In this document: one piece after another, positions 12,951 through 25,324 of the stretch
Position numbering within the stretch: the stretch's first letter is position 1
Layout: every line of letters starts with the position of its first letter
Assembly (NCBI GenBank): GCA_940337035.1
Contig: CALNHX010005264.1
Span: 1-64,000, forward strand
From: Agriotes lineatus
Taxonomy: Eukaryota; Arthropoda; Insecta; Coleoptera; Elateridae
Reading direction: 5' to 3'
Length of the DNA: 64,000 nucleotides
Position numbers and translations under genes: made by a program
Notes under the pieces: generated by a model
Told to the model about the DNA's origin: nothing
What the model saw: only the letters and a program-made list of their open reading frames with translations
Database searches by the model: none

Positions 12951-13243
12951 TATAATCCATTCACAATGTTTCCTCCTCCCAGTAAGTTGTTATATGTTTT
13001 TATTAGGTTGCATTATAAATGTCTTAGAAGTCAAACTGTGACATGTAAAAGCTATGACATTTCTACAATTGCTTATTCGCATTGTTGCAATTTTAATGTA
13101 AAAATTAACTAGCAATATTGCAAGCCTTCACATATCATAAACACAAATTAAAAACAATTTTGTCATGTCTTGTTATTTCGCATGCGTACCAACAAAAATG
13201 TCACCCTAAGATAGGGAGGAGTAAACATTGTGAATGAATTATA
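12951..13243. mobile_element. MITE, TIR about 28 bp
   Basis: The left end TATAATCCATTCACAATGTT continues TCCTCCTCCC; the right end reads, reversed, TATAATTCATTCACAATGTT and TACTCCTCCC. Length is about 293 bp with no frame. The TATA context at both ends is consistent with TA target duplication. Confidence 0.7.
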
Positions 13244-14900
13244 CATTATACATTAGTCATTCCCACGTATGTACTGTATTTCTTGGTCCATACTGTGAAA
13301 TAATGGCCTCACTGTTTTATGCAAGTTGACATGATTTTATTTCGGTTTCATAAATAGGAGAAAATATGAAAATCAGAAGAAGTATTCTGTATCTTCGTTT
13401 GCTACGTATGTACGTCGCAAAATTTAGAATTATCATTCCTACTCAGTTATTACTTAGAAAACTGATCTATCGGTGCTTAAATTCTACTTTAAATTAAAAA
13501 GTTGAGTTACTCCAAATATTTCAAAACTCGAAAAAGTGTTTCATTTGTGTAAATTTAAACAAATATAATCTGCAATATTTATAAATATTAGTAAGATCAG
13601 ACATTTCGTAGAAGCTATTCGGAACATTGCCATTTAAACTGCGCAAAATTGTGTAACAATGCATTTTTAATTAGGTTTAACACTTTTGAGTGTTATCGCA
13701 TGCAAAATACGCAAGGCACAATGCGGCAAATTTTAAGTTGTTAAGAACAATGGAAGGTGTTGATTGCATACGTTAATCGTGAAATGTACAATTAGTGTAC
13801 TTAATTAATATTTGTTTACTTCTTTTGAATTTCCGTATTTGAATGTTTAATTACTTTAGCAGCACACGAACGTAAATTAGTTTAAATGCATTATTAATAG
13901 GATTATTTGCGCTCGGCGTGACAGTGATATACAATGAAATCAGACTTGTATAACGACAAGGACGATTCTCTAATTTGCAGTAAACATAAGATGGATTGAC
14001 GCAGCAATGCACCGTTCGCGGTGTTAAGACGAAGTATTAAAATGACATCATACCTTGGGCAAATAATAGTAATTTTCACCATGTAAACATCCATTTTTCT
14101 CCGAATATAAAGCGCCAGAAACTAATTTACTTTTTATTTTCCATTCATAGTTCGTTAACTTGCATGGGCGTAATTACTACTTGCTGTTTATTGTAGTTGA
14201 ATAAATATGCCGTATCTGTGGGTAGGCAACTCTTAATAAGGTTGAGGATTTGAGTACGTGTTGGTGTTTGATTTTTATTTTGTTGCTCTAAAGCTGCGTA
14301 GGTGACAAGATAATAAAAACCAAGTGTGTGCTTGACGACTTTCTTAGTCTTGTTTCACAGAAATGCGGTTGTGAATGAACGCGCCTCCATTCATTCTGTG
14401 ATGGGCATCGTAAAGACAAGTATCCTTAAAGATGAAGAACGGTATTTATATTTTTGAAATGTTCTTTGTTGGCTATTGGCGGGCTGAGTTTAATTTGATG
14501 TAAGAGAACATTAAGCTGCATAACGGACAATCTAATAAAACGAAGAATTTTATTGGTTCATGCCCTTACAATATATGTAATAATTAGTATGTCAACAAGA
14601 TTGTGCAAAGAAAATTAGTGGGTTCACTGTACAGTACTTCATATAATTATTTATTTATCCGATGTTTTCGAAGATTAGCTATTTGGTAGTCTGTGACAGA
14701 TGATTATCAGAAATATAGATTCTAAAAATTTACATCGACTTGCTCATCAATACTAATAGCCAGTTAATATTTGCTATGTACTTCAGTTTCTATATGTAAT
14801 TGAGTATATGAGTCAAGAATTTTTATTTAAAAAAATATATATTTCACGTGGCCGCCATGTTATGTTCACTTAAGCAGATATAATTTAGAAGTAGAATTAA
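13244..14900. other. AT-rich, nothing recognised
   Basis: No frame above 63 codons, no terminal repeats and no recognisable peptide. Confidence 0.5.
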
Positions 14901-15447
14901 AATATTTTATCTACGACCACCACTAAAAGTAGGCCTTTTAGCGCTAGCTTGTTTCACTAAAAGTGACGTTTTATAGTTTACCGTGGTTAAAGAAATCAGC
15001 TGTTTACTTTTAGCCCATGTGCTAAAAGTGAAGTGAGGTTATAAAACTACAATTTCGAACTGAAAGTGAAGTTGTAAAGTTATTCTAGTTGCTTCTTGCG
15101 TTACAGGTAAAGTGTTTTTGAAATAATTAAAGCGTTATGTAATGAATACAGTCAGATGTGGAGTATTGATAATTACATTTCGTAACTGACCTTGACTACT
15201 GTCATTCGCAAACATTCGCCCGCGCGGCATGGTCTACTATTTATTATGACATAAATGTGTCGTAGATGCAAACCTTTGTTAAATCGATATTCATGGATTA
15301 ATAACAGTAAAATTAAGGTCGTAGATAAAATATTGTATGCAAACGCGTGCTAAAAGTCGTTTATGCACGAGACATGTTATGAAACTCAGCCTTCGGTTCG
15401 TTTCATAATTTTCATGGCTCGTGCATAAACGTCAACTTTTAGCACTT
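14901..15447. repeat. Inverted-repeat block with recurrent CTAAAAGT and a long hairpin
   Basis: AATATTTTATCTACGACC (14901-14918) recurs exactly inverted at 15317-15334. The octamer CTAAAAGT or its complement appears about six times across the block. Next to the right arm, 15345-15447 folds as a hairpin: GTGCTAAAAGT, TTTATGCACGAG and TTATGAAAC on the left are mirrored by the complementary words on the right around TTCG. It is probably one or two small non-autonomous elements. Confidence 0.6.
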
Positions 15448-15643
15448 GTTGCATAAATAGCTATTTATTACGGAAGTAGAGACTATGTACAGAACCTTAG
15501 TGTTTTTCAAATTTAATCTAACTTTTGCATCTACCAATTTATTGAACAAAATTATACATATATTTCAAAAATCTAGGTAGTAGCCGTCTTCAAAACTATA
15601 ATTGCTTAACATTATTTTTTAAGTTTTTGCTTTATTATCTATA

Positions 15644-15970
15644 CCGGGTGGTTGCTCATACCTCTGAACATAGGTAAATTAAGTACATGGCTTATCACGG
15701 TTATGCATATTCCTGCTCAACATTTTTCTGAAAAAAATTGTATTTAGATATTCCCAAATATAAGTGAGGGGAATATGTAAATTCTAAAATTAATATTTTA
15801 TGCACAATTAACATTATCCAATAAGTTTTTAATACTAAATGACGCGGAAAATTATTCTCTTTAATTTAGTACCACTACCATTTTTACCATAAAAATGGTG
15901 ATCAGGAATATACATAACCGTTATAAGTCATGTAAATTGCCTATATTCAGAGGTATGATCAACCACCCGG
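15644..15970. mobile_element. MITE, TIR CCGGGTGGTTG, about 70-bp arms
   Basis: The left arm begins CCGGGTGGTTGCTCATACCT; the reversed right arm begins CCGGGTGGTTGATCATACCT, and similarity extends about 70 bp to TATATTCCTG. It is flanked by TA on both sides; length 327 bp. No coding capacity. Confidence 0.8.
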
Positions 15971-16167
15971 TATATTTAGTACGTGAAAGGTTTTCTCTCG
16001 ACACCTGTTTTGAGACTTCCACTAGCCCGATTTTGATACGTTTTTTTAATGAAACCTGCCACTGTATATATTTGGAGATAAATTAATAATTTTTAAAGAA
16101 AAACCAACATGTTGCAGCACGCAAGTGCTAGTAACAGTGAAACAAGTAAATTCTCGTCGAGAGTACT

Positions 16168-16310
16168 GTAACTCAACTTGTAAACCATGCCAGAGGCGAA
16201 ACTCTTCTGGCGTGGTTTACAGTTGAGTTACCGTGCTCTTTTGATTTTCCTCCTGATGAAGCCCCTTATGAAAGCAGGCGAAACGTTGATTTTTTCGACC
16301 TCAATAATAG
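16168..16310 (+). repeat. Penelope-type terminal repeat copy B with inverted junction
   Basis: From 16201 it matches the other two terminal-repeat copies (GTGGTTTAC, GTTGAGTTACCG, CCTGATGAAGCCCC, GGCGAAACGTTGA, CGACCTCAATAAT). Its beginning is duplicated in inverted orientation: 16168-16195 (GTAACTCAACTTGTAAACCA..) pairs with 16204-16231, leaving a short loop GCGAAAC. Inverted terminal-repeat arrangements are known for Penelope-like elements. CTGATGA is at 16253-16259 and GAAAC at 16280-16284. Confidence 0.6.
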
Positions 16311-17068
16311 TATTTATGTCAATAGACACTTTTTCAAAAGAAAAATAAAGGAAAAAACTTATAAAGTATTACTGGTTTGGTGATTACATCTCCACGATTA
16401 TGTAGTAAGGTTGGCAGTGAGTTAACGTTAACATTGCCATATTTTAAGCAAAGATCCCAGCTATTAAGGGACACACTACTAACAATCCTATTCGATCTTG
16501 CGACTCACATACTGACCAACGCAACTCAAGTTTGCACAAATATTAAAACCTGGACAAACCTTTTTTCTATTGCATCTAAACTTGTTGCTCAATAGATTAC
16601 AACGAAACGTTTCTTTTGATGGCATTCCAGATTACAGGTTTGGTTTTCGACATAGCCACGCGGACTTCGAAACGTGCTAGACGTCTTGTAGACACGGAAT
16701 CCCGAATGTTGTAAACCGAATGAGTGACACTGAAGCAATACCGTAGTTGAATGGTTCCTGCCTGTTCTTATATAGCTTATCGTCAATTGTGGCAGTGCGG
16801 AGGGTAATCGCTTTTGGTGGCTGCTTGAACTTCGTTTTTTTTTTTGGGAAAAGTGCCCGGTTATTTTATTACCCTCTTGCCGAGCTCCGACGTCCATCAG
16901 CGAAAATGTTAGGTTGCTATTGTCCGAGCGCCTCCTTTTTTGCGAGCAAGCAATGGAGTTCCCTAAATATTTGATCATCCGGTCTCTATTGTCTCAAACG
17001 GGTTTTTTAGTGACTACCTACTCAAAGCCCCCCCCTCTCCAATTCCACACTATTGGCAGACAGTATTA
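16311..17068. other. Unresolved sequence with a 129-codon antisense frame
   Basis: The reverse strand is open over 16589-16978 (129 codons) and overlaps a 75-codon + frame. The peptide is basic and serine-rich, with no motif I recognise. It may be chance in a slightly GC-richer stretch or part of an unidentified element. I do not call it a gene. Confidence 0.3.
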
Positions 17069-17176
17069 GGTCGCCGAGATTTTAGTGTAGCGAGTGGCAA
17101 ATTGCATTCGCAGTTGTATTTTACATTACAACTGCGAATGCAATTTGTCACTCGCGACACTAATGTCGGTTTATAA
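17069..17176. repeat. Near-perfect 35-bp stem hairpin
   Basis: 17084-17118 (AGTGTAGCGAGTGGCAAATT then GCATTCGCAGTTGTA) pairs with 17127-17161 with 33 of 35 positions matching, around an 8-base loop TTTTACAT. A weaker stem (CCGAGATT / AATGTCGG) extends it outward. The size resembles a small MITE. A pre-microRNA is possible, though a stem this perfect is not typical for animals. Confidence 0.75.
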
Positions 17177-17232
17177 CACTAGTCACTAACTTGTGCTTAG
17201 CCTTACGTCTAAAATGACTGACCCACTGATTT

Positions 17233-17450
17233 ATGCTGGATAGCTCGCCGATCTACTTTTATGAGTTCCTGCGTTGCATTCAAGCCCTTTGGCATGGTAA
17301 TTTATGGACGCCTCGCGTGGTTATGTATCCGCTTATCATCACTACTCCTAGTTGGACATACGGTATTGAATTGTGTGGTTGTGTCAGCAATAGCACTCTC
17401 CATACCGACACTACAGTTTCGCATGTCAAAACACTCGACTAAAACTAAAA
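17233..17450 (+). pseudogene. Jockey-like LINE scrap (post-RT region)
   Basis: The frame starting near 17233 reads TTPSWTYGIELCGCVSNS around 17340-17393. This is close to the segment after the reverse transcriptase in jockey-clade LINEs, where R-P-x-W-T-Y-G-I-x-L-W-G-C-A-x-x-S-N is strongly conserved. A tail HVKTLD follows near 17424-17441 before a stop; it may correspond to the conserved Q-x-K-x-L-R region. Nothing upstream or downstream extends it, so this is a short 5'- and 3'-truncated remnant. Confidence 0.55.
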
Positions 17451-17880
17451 AGAAGATTGAAACGGAAATGGTCTCGTGATGCATTAATAACTCAAGCAGG
17501 TAACACGACTTATTATTCTCTTCGTGTTAAATATTTAGCCAACAACTTAGCTCATAGGATATCGTATAAAAGCCAGAAAAGCTGCATCCGTCACGTTGGA
17601 TCGTCACAGATCGGATTTGCTTCGGCCATAAGCGTCCTCTCCACCATGATATGCCTGTATGTTACGTAAAAGTTCATGGCCAAGAGCTAAGTAAGGCATC
17701 GGCCTATATAGAAAACAGATTCGAATCTTACTGTCTGCAATATTTTTTTCGGAAACTAAACAAAATTGACATTGTCATTCTGTTTTCAATGAGCGAAGTG
17801 ATGCATTTTCGTAAATAGAACCCGAAATACTTTGTATCTAGGGACGTTTGAATTAATTTATTTAAAAAAATGGATTAATA
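17451..17880. other. Nothing recognised
   Basis: Short frames only; this may be degraded continuation of the LINE scrap, but no motif supports that. Confidence 0.4.
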
Positions 17881-18092
17881 TATAGTACGTCTAGAAAGTA
17901 TTCAGAAAAAGTATTTTTTTAGCTTTTTAAAAATAACATAGATTTATTAAAGTACCTGTCTTTTGTTTTATCCATCACCTACTACCCTGACAATACGCCT
18001 ACAAAATTTTAGAGGCCCAGGACCTTCTAAAAGGAAATTTAATGATATATCTTAAAACTATAAAATTCCGGATACTTTCTAGACGTACTATA
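17881..18092. mobile_element. Short MITE, TIR TAGTACGTCTAGAAAGTAT
   Basis: The left end (17881 on) TATAGTACGTCTAGAAAGTA is mirrored exactly by the right end finishing at 18092. The inverted match is about 25 bp with two mismatches near its inner end. TA lies at both borders; length about 210 bp, non-coding. Confidence 0.8.
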
Positions 18093-21000
18093 TTTAACAA
18101 TTTATTATTTATCTTAAACAGTTAGTTTTAACCATATCATTATACTGTAGTTAATTAATTAATTAGTTTCTGGCAATTTCTAAATTAAGAGTTCGAATGT
18201 TACAATGACATAAATGTTAAAATTATTCCTAAACTGTCAAATAAATGGATTATGACAGTTCTATAGCTTTTATTTCAATTTTGCTTAATGTGAAATTTAC
18301 CTTAGTAAACGTTGGTCTAACCATTATCGTATTATTAGAAACATTAATATATTCGTACTTACGCGAAACTGGAAAAAGACCAGCAGTCTAGAGGAAATGC
18401 TTAAAGTAGTAGAAAAAGAAATACTAAAGGTTCGTCCGAGCAGATTAAGCTAGTGTTGTATGTATATGTTCGTATGTTCTGATTGCTAATAAATATACAA
18501 AAAACGTTATTTGATATAAAACTTTGTCAATGATTACCATTTCAGAATGCTCTAAGCTTACATATTTGTAGCGTCACCTGTTTCCCGATTAAATTGAATT
18601 AAAACAGGAGCTTTGACGTCTAAAATACATTACCTCTGTACACCTGCTGATTATAACGTTGCCAAGATTTCGCGCAACAGCTGTAAATAGACTTCTTACT
18701 TTTCTGTAAAATAAATAAATTCAATATTTAGTGTAGCTACAATAGAGTATTTATTGTTTAGTAATGCAGAATCTCAATATAATAATATTTCTGATGAACC
18801 ATGTGACTACTACTCTTTCTCGGCGAAAAGAAAAGAACATGCAGGAAATATTCGCAATTTTATTCATTTTTAGTTTGCTGAGTTTCTGTGCGACACTTGA
18901 GTCTCATTAGTGTATATAAGAGAGTGACAGAGACAAATTACCGGATGATAAACTATAAAGTATATTCTGGCACTCATGAACATGAATGATAATGTGCTTT
19001 ATTAGAGCAATTGAATTATCGACTGAAATTTTAAAGCCACTATCATTCATAGCGTATAAACCACTTTGCTTTTTCTCGACGTTAAGTAACAGCATTAGGC
19101 TGAGCAACTGAATAGAAATCTGACATTGCATATCAGTAGGTCAGTAAATTGCCCATGAGCAGCATCACTTGTAATTTATTCATATCCCATCAATAAAATT
19201 TGAATCCCACTCATTGTTGGCAAGTTTTTATGGAACGTGACAATCGTAAGTGGTTATTTCCAAGCCGTAAAAGGACGGTACTTGTCCTACACTGTTATTA
19301 TGCGTAGGTCTGATTGTGAGTAATGTTAATAACATCTACTCTCCCTTATTATTCACTAATTTAGTGTAGCACCATTACTGCGAGGAAATGACTCTTCTTG
19401 ACTTCTCTGAAGAAGCTCTGGTAACTCGTTTTTCTGAAAGATCTAATTTATGCTTCAAATTTTATTTTTAACTAAAAAAGCTTACAGGAAAAACTGATTA
19501 TTTTTAATTAGAAAATTGTTGCAAATCAAAGCCATTGTGGTAGAGCTCTGAGTAATCCAATGAATATCTATTATTAGAATTTACTTTTATCAATTTTATA
19601 CTGTAGGTGAAAGTACGTAACCAACTGATTTATATTTAATGTTGCCGGAAGCACACAATGGTGGAGGCGCCAACCGCGAAGCTTATATTTTTAAATTAAA
19701 ATCTCATTTAAGGTGATATCATAAGTAGTATAAGTACAATTTAATATCTGCCCTTTCCAATTTTAAATTATTTGCTCTTCTGATAAGCGAATTGGCCGCT
19801 GTCAGCCAGACAAATTCGCATTTCCCAAACCTAGACTTGTGGGATGTAATGTGTATAATCAGCGCTAATATTTACAAACACGTTCGTACAATTACGTAGG
19901 AGTTGTCAGCTTGCTTTCATAAATACAACAGAATGTGATTACATAGACTGTAGCGTATGCATAAATGCGGTATTGCGAAATGCTAAGAACCTGTAAGTTA
20001 ATTAATAAAGCACATGTGCTAACACAACTCACTTCAGATTGTATCATCCTTTGCAACTCAAAACAATAACATAAATAACACAATTAGCATTGATGTGGAA
20101 AAACACCACTCATCTTCTGACAGCATTAATAAAACAAGCATATTGTATTAAGTGTTTTATTGCATGCAAATTTTTAGTGCCAATAAGTGGTTCTGCAATT
20201 TGAAAATAACGGAAGAGTCGTATCAGTGTCAGATCTTTGGTATATTATGGGAAGTTTTAATTTGTCAAAAACGTCGTGAAATGTACTGTTTCAGTAAGGC
20301 AACATTGAAGATTCCAACTACTATTATACTTTTTAATTTTTTAACTTAAGGTTGCTGTTTCCATTTTATTACGGTGACCATATTCCAGTTCAATTCGTTA
20401 ATGTACAGTGCAAATGGATCTTAAATATCTTGCTCCACAATCGTCAAAAAACGGTGACTTTTACGTATCGCTATCGATACACGATCTTTGCCTTTTTCTA
20501 ACTATATAAAAATAGGTTACACTAGGGCGTGAAACAATATCGATATTCTTGTTTGGCGGTTGTAGAATAGTTATTTATGTATCAAGGGCGTAAAACAGAA
20601 TTACAATTACACTCATTTCGCGCACTTAATACAAACATAATTATTGCTTGGTATTTTTTTTATTTTCTATTCTTATATATGAAAAAAAGCATATTTGTTA
20701 TTTCGGCTTCTACCCAAAATACCTTCTGTCTTTGACTTTAAATATATCAACTTATTTATTTTGAAATCACCGATCTCTATTAAATTTGAATATATTTTTG
20801 CCAACTTCGTAATTTCTCGCTGGTAAAAGGAGATAATTTTTATTTGACATTACCATTATTTATCATACATTTAAAATGTGTCGTGAACAATCTCAAGGGC
20901 TAACACTCTGTGACTACGGGTACTAGTAATCCCGAGGTGCCCAGCTGGTTTATACACTATTTTCAACTAGGCATGAGTCAGATGCTTCATGTTTTATCAT

Positions 21001-21607
21001 TTCTGTTTGGTCTCCCTTCGCCAACTCTTCCTCTTTTTCTATCACGATGCTAAGTATTGAAGCACTCGATAACTTGGGGTCTGTAATCTACCAATCTAGA
21101 TCTTCTTACGACATGTTTACATGATATGAAAAGAGCTAGTAAAGACGTAGAAGCGTATACTGATTTCGATACGCAAATCTCTACAAATAGTAAGAAAAAC
21201 AAACTAAATGAGCATCTTTCAGCAAATCCAATTTGGGTGAAGGCGAATCTCAGGCGCTTTAAAACAGAAATTCATCGACTAGAGGTAGGAGGCCCCTACA
21301 AATATCTTCTTGATTCTCTAGTATGGAAGTTATGGAATACGGGCCTGCACTCCAGTTTCCGAAAAAAAATACTGCAAAAAATTTGAAATCGCCTTGGAAT
21401 TAGATTGGACATAACTTACTACCGCCGTAATGACAAGCACATGAATTTTTATTTGGAATGTACATAGGCTGAAAACAAAAGAAATAGAAATATTCAAAGA
21501 ATTGTTAACATTCAGCATCGGTATAAGTACATATTACATATCATAAGGAAAAATGAGAAATAAACGAAATCACACGCGTCTTGCACATCTTTCAACTAAA
21601 ACATATA
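18093..21607. other. AT-rich, nothing recognised
   Basis: About 3.5 kb with no identifiable feature. An 86-codon frame at 21126-21386 encodes a lysine- and asparagine-rich peptide that could be a LINE or transposase fragment but shows no motif. Around 20930-21110 the sequence is slightly GC-richer without a recognisable product. Confidence 0.45.
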
Positions 21608-22204
21608 CAGGGTGATTGGTGAGTCCCCAATATTGGCAAAATGTGTCAAAATAAACAAAAAAGAACCGATAAAAATAGGTTCAGTTCTCAACCCTAACGG
21701 AAATATTATGAGGGGGGGGGGTATTTCGGTTTTTGTCATTTAGCTGAAAACTGGCAGGGTATTAAGATGAAAATTTGTAAATATTTTTTACCAATAGAAA
21801 CGTTATTTTTTAGGGTAATGGTGTTTTTCAATGCCTATTTTTTTATAAATTATTATCCGTTAAAAAGTTCTTATAAAAACATTTATAGGGGTTGTTAATT
21901 TCAATTACAGAACACGTGAAATGGGTTTTCATGATATTGCAATTTTTTATTGGAATAATGGAGACTGCATTTCTAAATATTAAAGAACATGTGACTCACA
22001 CGTGCTTCAATACCGTTTGTTCACCACGCACACTGTCTTTCTAATATAAGCAAGAAATATTCGACTGATGAGCATATTGGCGTGAAATTAAATACCTGTT
22101 TGCCAATTTAATGTACCAACAATATTTGCATGGATAATTCTTCTTCATTTTGGTTTTGCAACCTGTCTTCTACAACGGTCTCTATTTAACTGTTCTACAT
22201 TATA
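21608..22204. other. Possible one-sided DNA-transposon end
   Basis: TACAGGGTGATTGGTGAGTC at 21609 looks like the terminus of a TA-inserting element of the CAGGGTG type, followed by AT-rich sequence with a run of nine G at 21713-21721. I could not find its inverted partner before the next MITE begins at 22205, so the other end may be lost. Confidence 0.4.
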
Positions 22205-22704
22205 CAGGGTGTAAAAGTAGTCGGACAAACTTGTCTGCAAAGTGTTTATGATCATAAGTCTGGAAATACGTCTTAAGGGAGCGCGACAACTCCGAGAAGA
22301 AAAACTCGTCATGAGATTACGCTCCTGAAGTTAGCGTTTGACGGAAGCTACTACTCCCAGCAATTCCAAAAAAAAATACTCTTTTTATGTAAAAAATCTA
22401 ACTTTTTGTAATGCCTCGTCAGAATTGACCAAAAAAGTTATAACAAACATCTCTCCACTCTTGCATAAACTACAACTTCTTAACCACCTACCAATTTTAT
22501 GTCATATAATTCAGCATAAAAAATCGCGTAGCCAAATTACACCAAATTTGTTGTATGTGTTATTTTAATTAAATAAAAAATGTTTTTCTAATACCCTTCC
22601 CAGAGCTGTTGCTCCCGTGCAACGCAACTTCGTGTGTACTTTTTGTCCTATTTTAATGAGTAGTGTCAACCTTTAAACCTTGTTGCACTATTTTTTACAC
22701 CCTG
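22205..22704. mobile_element. Mariner-type MITE, TIR CAGGGTGTAAAA
   Basis: Left CAGGGTGTAAAAGTAGT and reversed right CAGGGTGTAAAAAATAGT, flanked by TATA on both sides; 500 bp. Beyond the first 18 bp the arms diverge. A 76-codon frame (22338-22568) inside resembles nothing. The terminus is typical of insect Tc1/mariner derivatives. Confidence 0.8.
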
Positions 22705-24825
22705 TATACATATAAAAATATACGACTACATTTTCAAATCCATCATAGTCCTAGTAAGTTTCTCGTTCCATTCATGTCTTGACCACTTACACTTTCTTGG
22801 ATTGTGTTGTCCTATCTTTTTCTCTTTGTTAATGCAGTTCTAACCAAATTACAGCTTCTTGAATTTCAATGAACAGTTCCACGTTTTTACCTCCATAACT
22901 ATTTTCACTTGCTGCAATTGTCTGGTATTCGGCTTGTTCTTACTGAGCTTTTCAGGGATGATACTTTTTGAAATAAGTTGTATAGCCTAAACCTTCAATC
23001 TCACGAGCGAATATAATGAAATTGGGATTTTCATCGCCTAAAACCATCGCTGTCCCTAACTATCAAAACCTGTTTGCCCGTTTAGTTTCTTTTCTCCATC
23101 GAGATTATGTTTCTTTTTGCCTTCGTACAAGCAATTACTTTCTTTTTCGACCAGAACCCAATAAAATAAAATTTAAATACCTACTCGAAGTTAAACGCTT
23201 TATACTTAATCTTATCTTCCCCATTAAAATGTTTAAGAACGCACAATATAAAATTTGCAAAAGGAATTGATTTATAGAATTTTTAATATATTTAGATAAC
23301 ATATCCATTAATTATTAAGTATAAAATTAAAAACTTAGAAAAGATGAACGAACACCTTGGTATCGGTTACACAACAATTTAAAATTTTCGATAAGTTCTC
23401 TTCCCTTAAATCGTTGAAGCGTGGGATAGTATTTACAACAACGGCGGCATTTCAACACAAGCTCTCGTTTTAGTACACATATTGTGTAAATACTGGTGCT
23501 ACAGCTGCAGTTGTTTTGTATCAGTCCTAAAATAGTTTTATGTTGCGATCAAAGTAGTGTTAAACATTCCAACTAAATATATTAGTGTACTGCTAACATT
23601 TAAACAATTTCGTAGGGTTTGTTTTTATACAACATAAAGGTATTCCGTTCCATATTGTATATTAAGAAATTGGATATCTGAAATGGATAGATATCTATTA
23701 GTTTTTGTTCTAATGCATCGAAAAGGTATCAATTTCGGCATTGTTTAGCGGCCGAAAACTCCCGCTTTTTTATTTTAGTAACTTTTACTTTGCGGCAGTA
23801 ATAACCATAGCAACAAAAACTAATAACCATTTGCGTTGATCAAAATCAAAATATACACTCGTATTTTGCGGTATGATCATGCCCTCCTCGACTTTTCCCT
23901 ACTTCCTCGATTAAACTGTCATTTTATAATTAGAAAAGATGCTTCCAAAGGCGTAGAATAAAAAAATGTGTATGTAACTCGCACGAAAGCGGACTTTTAG
24001 GCTCGCCTTATTTATATGCCTTGCTCACTGCGCTCGCTTATCCATAAACTGCGGCTCGTCCAGGAAAGTCCTTAATTTCGCATTTGTAACATAAATATCT
24101 ATTATACGTTTGCGGTAGTAATGCATTAGTAATGTATTTTGGTATTACCAGAACTGTTACCATTGTTAATTTCTAACAAATTCTAACCTTAAAATTTTAA
24201 ATCCACATGTGACTCAACTGACACTATTGAATTTTTTCTCTTAGCTTTGGAGATGCATATTTTGATTTTCATGTATTATTCCTTTCTATAGTAATTTAAA
24301 TTTGTCTTCAATTAAGCTTCTTTGAATAGAATGCTTACCAGAATATTATCAGAGGATCACTTTTGGCGTTTTGGCTTTTCCAAGAAGCTGTCTCAGTCAA
24401 TCTAACTCTTGATTGCAATTAAGTTAATCAAATATTCAAACCTAATGAAATTATGAAGCAAATACGAAATGACGACAGTTGATTATGGTATACGATGGTA
24501 ATGCACATTTTATCCAAGTTGGTTAAACAAGATTCGCAAGTAATTTTAACCTAGGGAAAATACTTAAAGGCTGTGGAAAGACAAGCATAAATATCAATAA
24601 AACATCCATTTATCACTAATAGAACAATAATTTTGAAAAACATCCTTTAGGTAGAGTCCACAACTTATAATATAGTGGGACGAACAGGGTTCTAAACACT
24701 GGTGAAAGTATACTGTTCTAGATATCTAATAGGCTAATTAAATGTCAGAAACTAAAAATTAATATTATAACTTTTCAAATCATTCCGTTACAAAAAAAAT
24801 AATTGTTAGTTGTAAAAAATATATA
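22705..24825. other. AT-rich, with one palindromic patch
   Basis: No coding feature supported. Around 23972-24090 an imperfect palindrome is visible: TGTAACTCGCACGAAAG..GGACTTT and GGCTCG on the left are mirrored by AAAGTCC..TTTCGCATTTGTAAC and CGAGCC-type words on the right. It is probably another small hairpin element. Confidence 0.45.
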
Positions 24826-25259
24826 CAGCGAGAACCAAAAGTCAGCCCCCCTCTAACTTGAATAGGTCAAAATATTGTAGTCAAATTTTAGAGTAGTAAC
24901 CTACAGCAATTTTAGATATTTTCAAGCCATTTGAGGTCAATCAAAAATTCAAGATGACCGCGCTGCGCCATATTGAGTTTTTTTTTAATTTAAAGGATAG
25001 TAATTTTATTAACAAACTTCATTTTTTTCTGAAATGGTTGCTACGTATTTCACTCAATAAGACATTTCAAACGAGTTACCACATGACCCTCCTTTCCATT
25101 TAAAATAAAATTCAAGTCGGCGCTGAGTTGCTATCTTGAATTTCTGATTGACCTCAAACGGCTTAAAAACGTTTAAAATTGGTGTAGGACTATTGTAAAA
25201 CTTGTCAAATATTTTGACGCATTTAAAGTTAGAGAAGGGGAGGGCTTTTGGTCTCACTG
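24826..25259. mobile_element. Palindromic MITE, TIR CAGYGAGA.CCAAAAG
   Basis: The left arm CAGCGAGAACCAAAAG... and the reversed right arm CAGTGAGACCAAAAG... stay alignable for about 150 bp (shared words include CTCTAACTT, GGTCAAAATAT-like, TTTGAGGTCAATCA, AAATTCAAGAT, GCGCC). This leaves a central spacer near 24990-25090. TA precedes the left end. Length 434 bp; non-coding. Confidence 0.75.
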
Positions 25260-25324
25260 GATACTATTAATATCCCTTTATAAATTCAAGGAATTACTTT
25301 TGGAAAAAACTCTGGGAGCCGCCG

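Noticed and set aside
16589..16978. 129-codon gene on the reverse strand
   Set aside because: No motif, low-complexity basic composition, and overlapping frames on the other strand.
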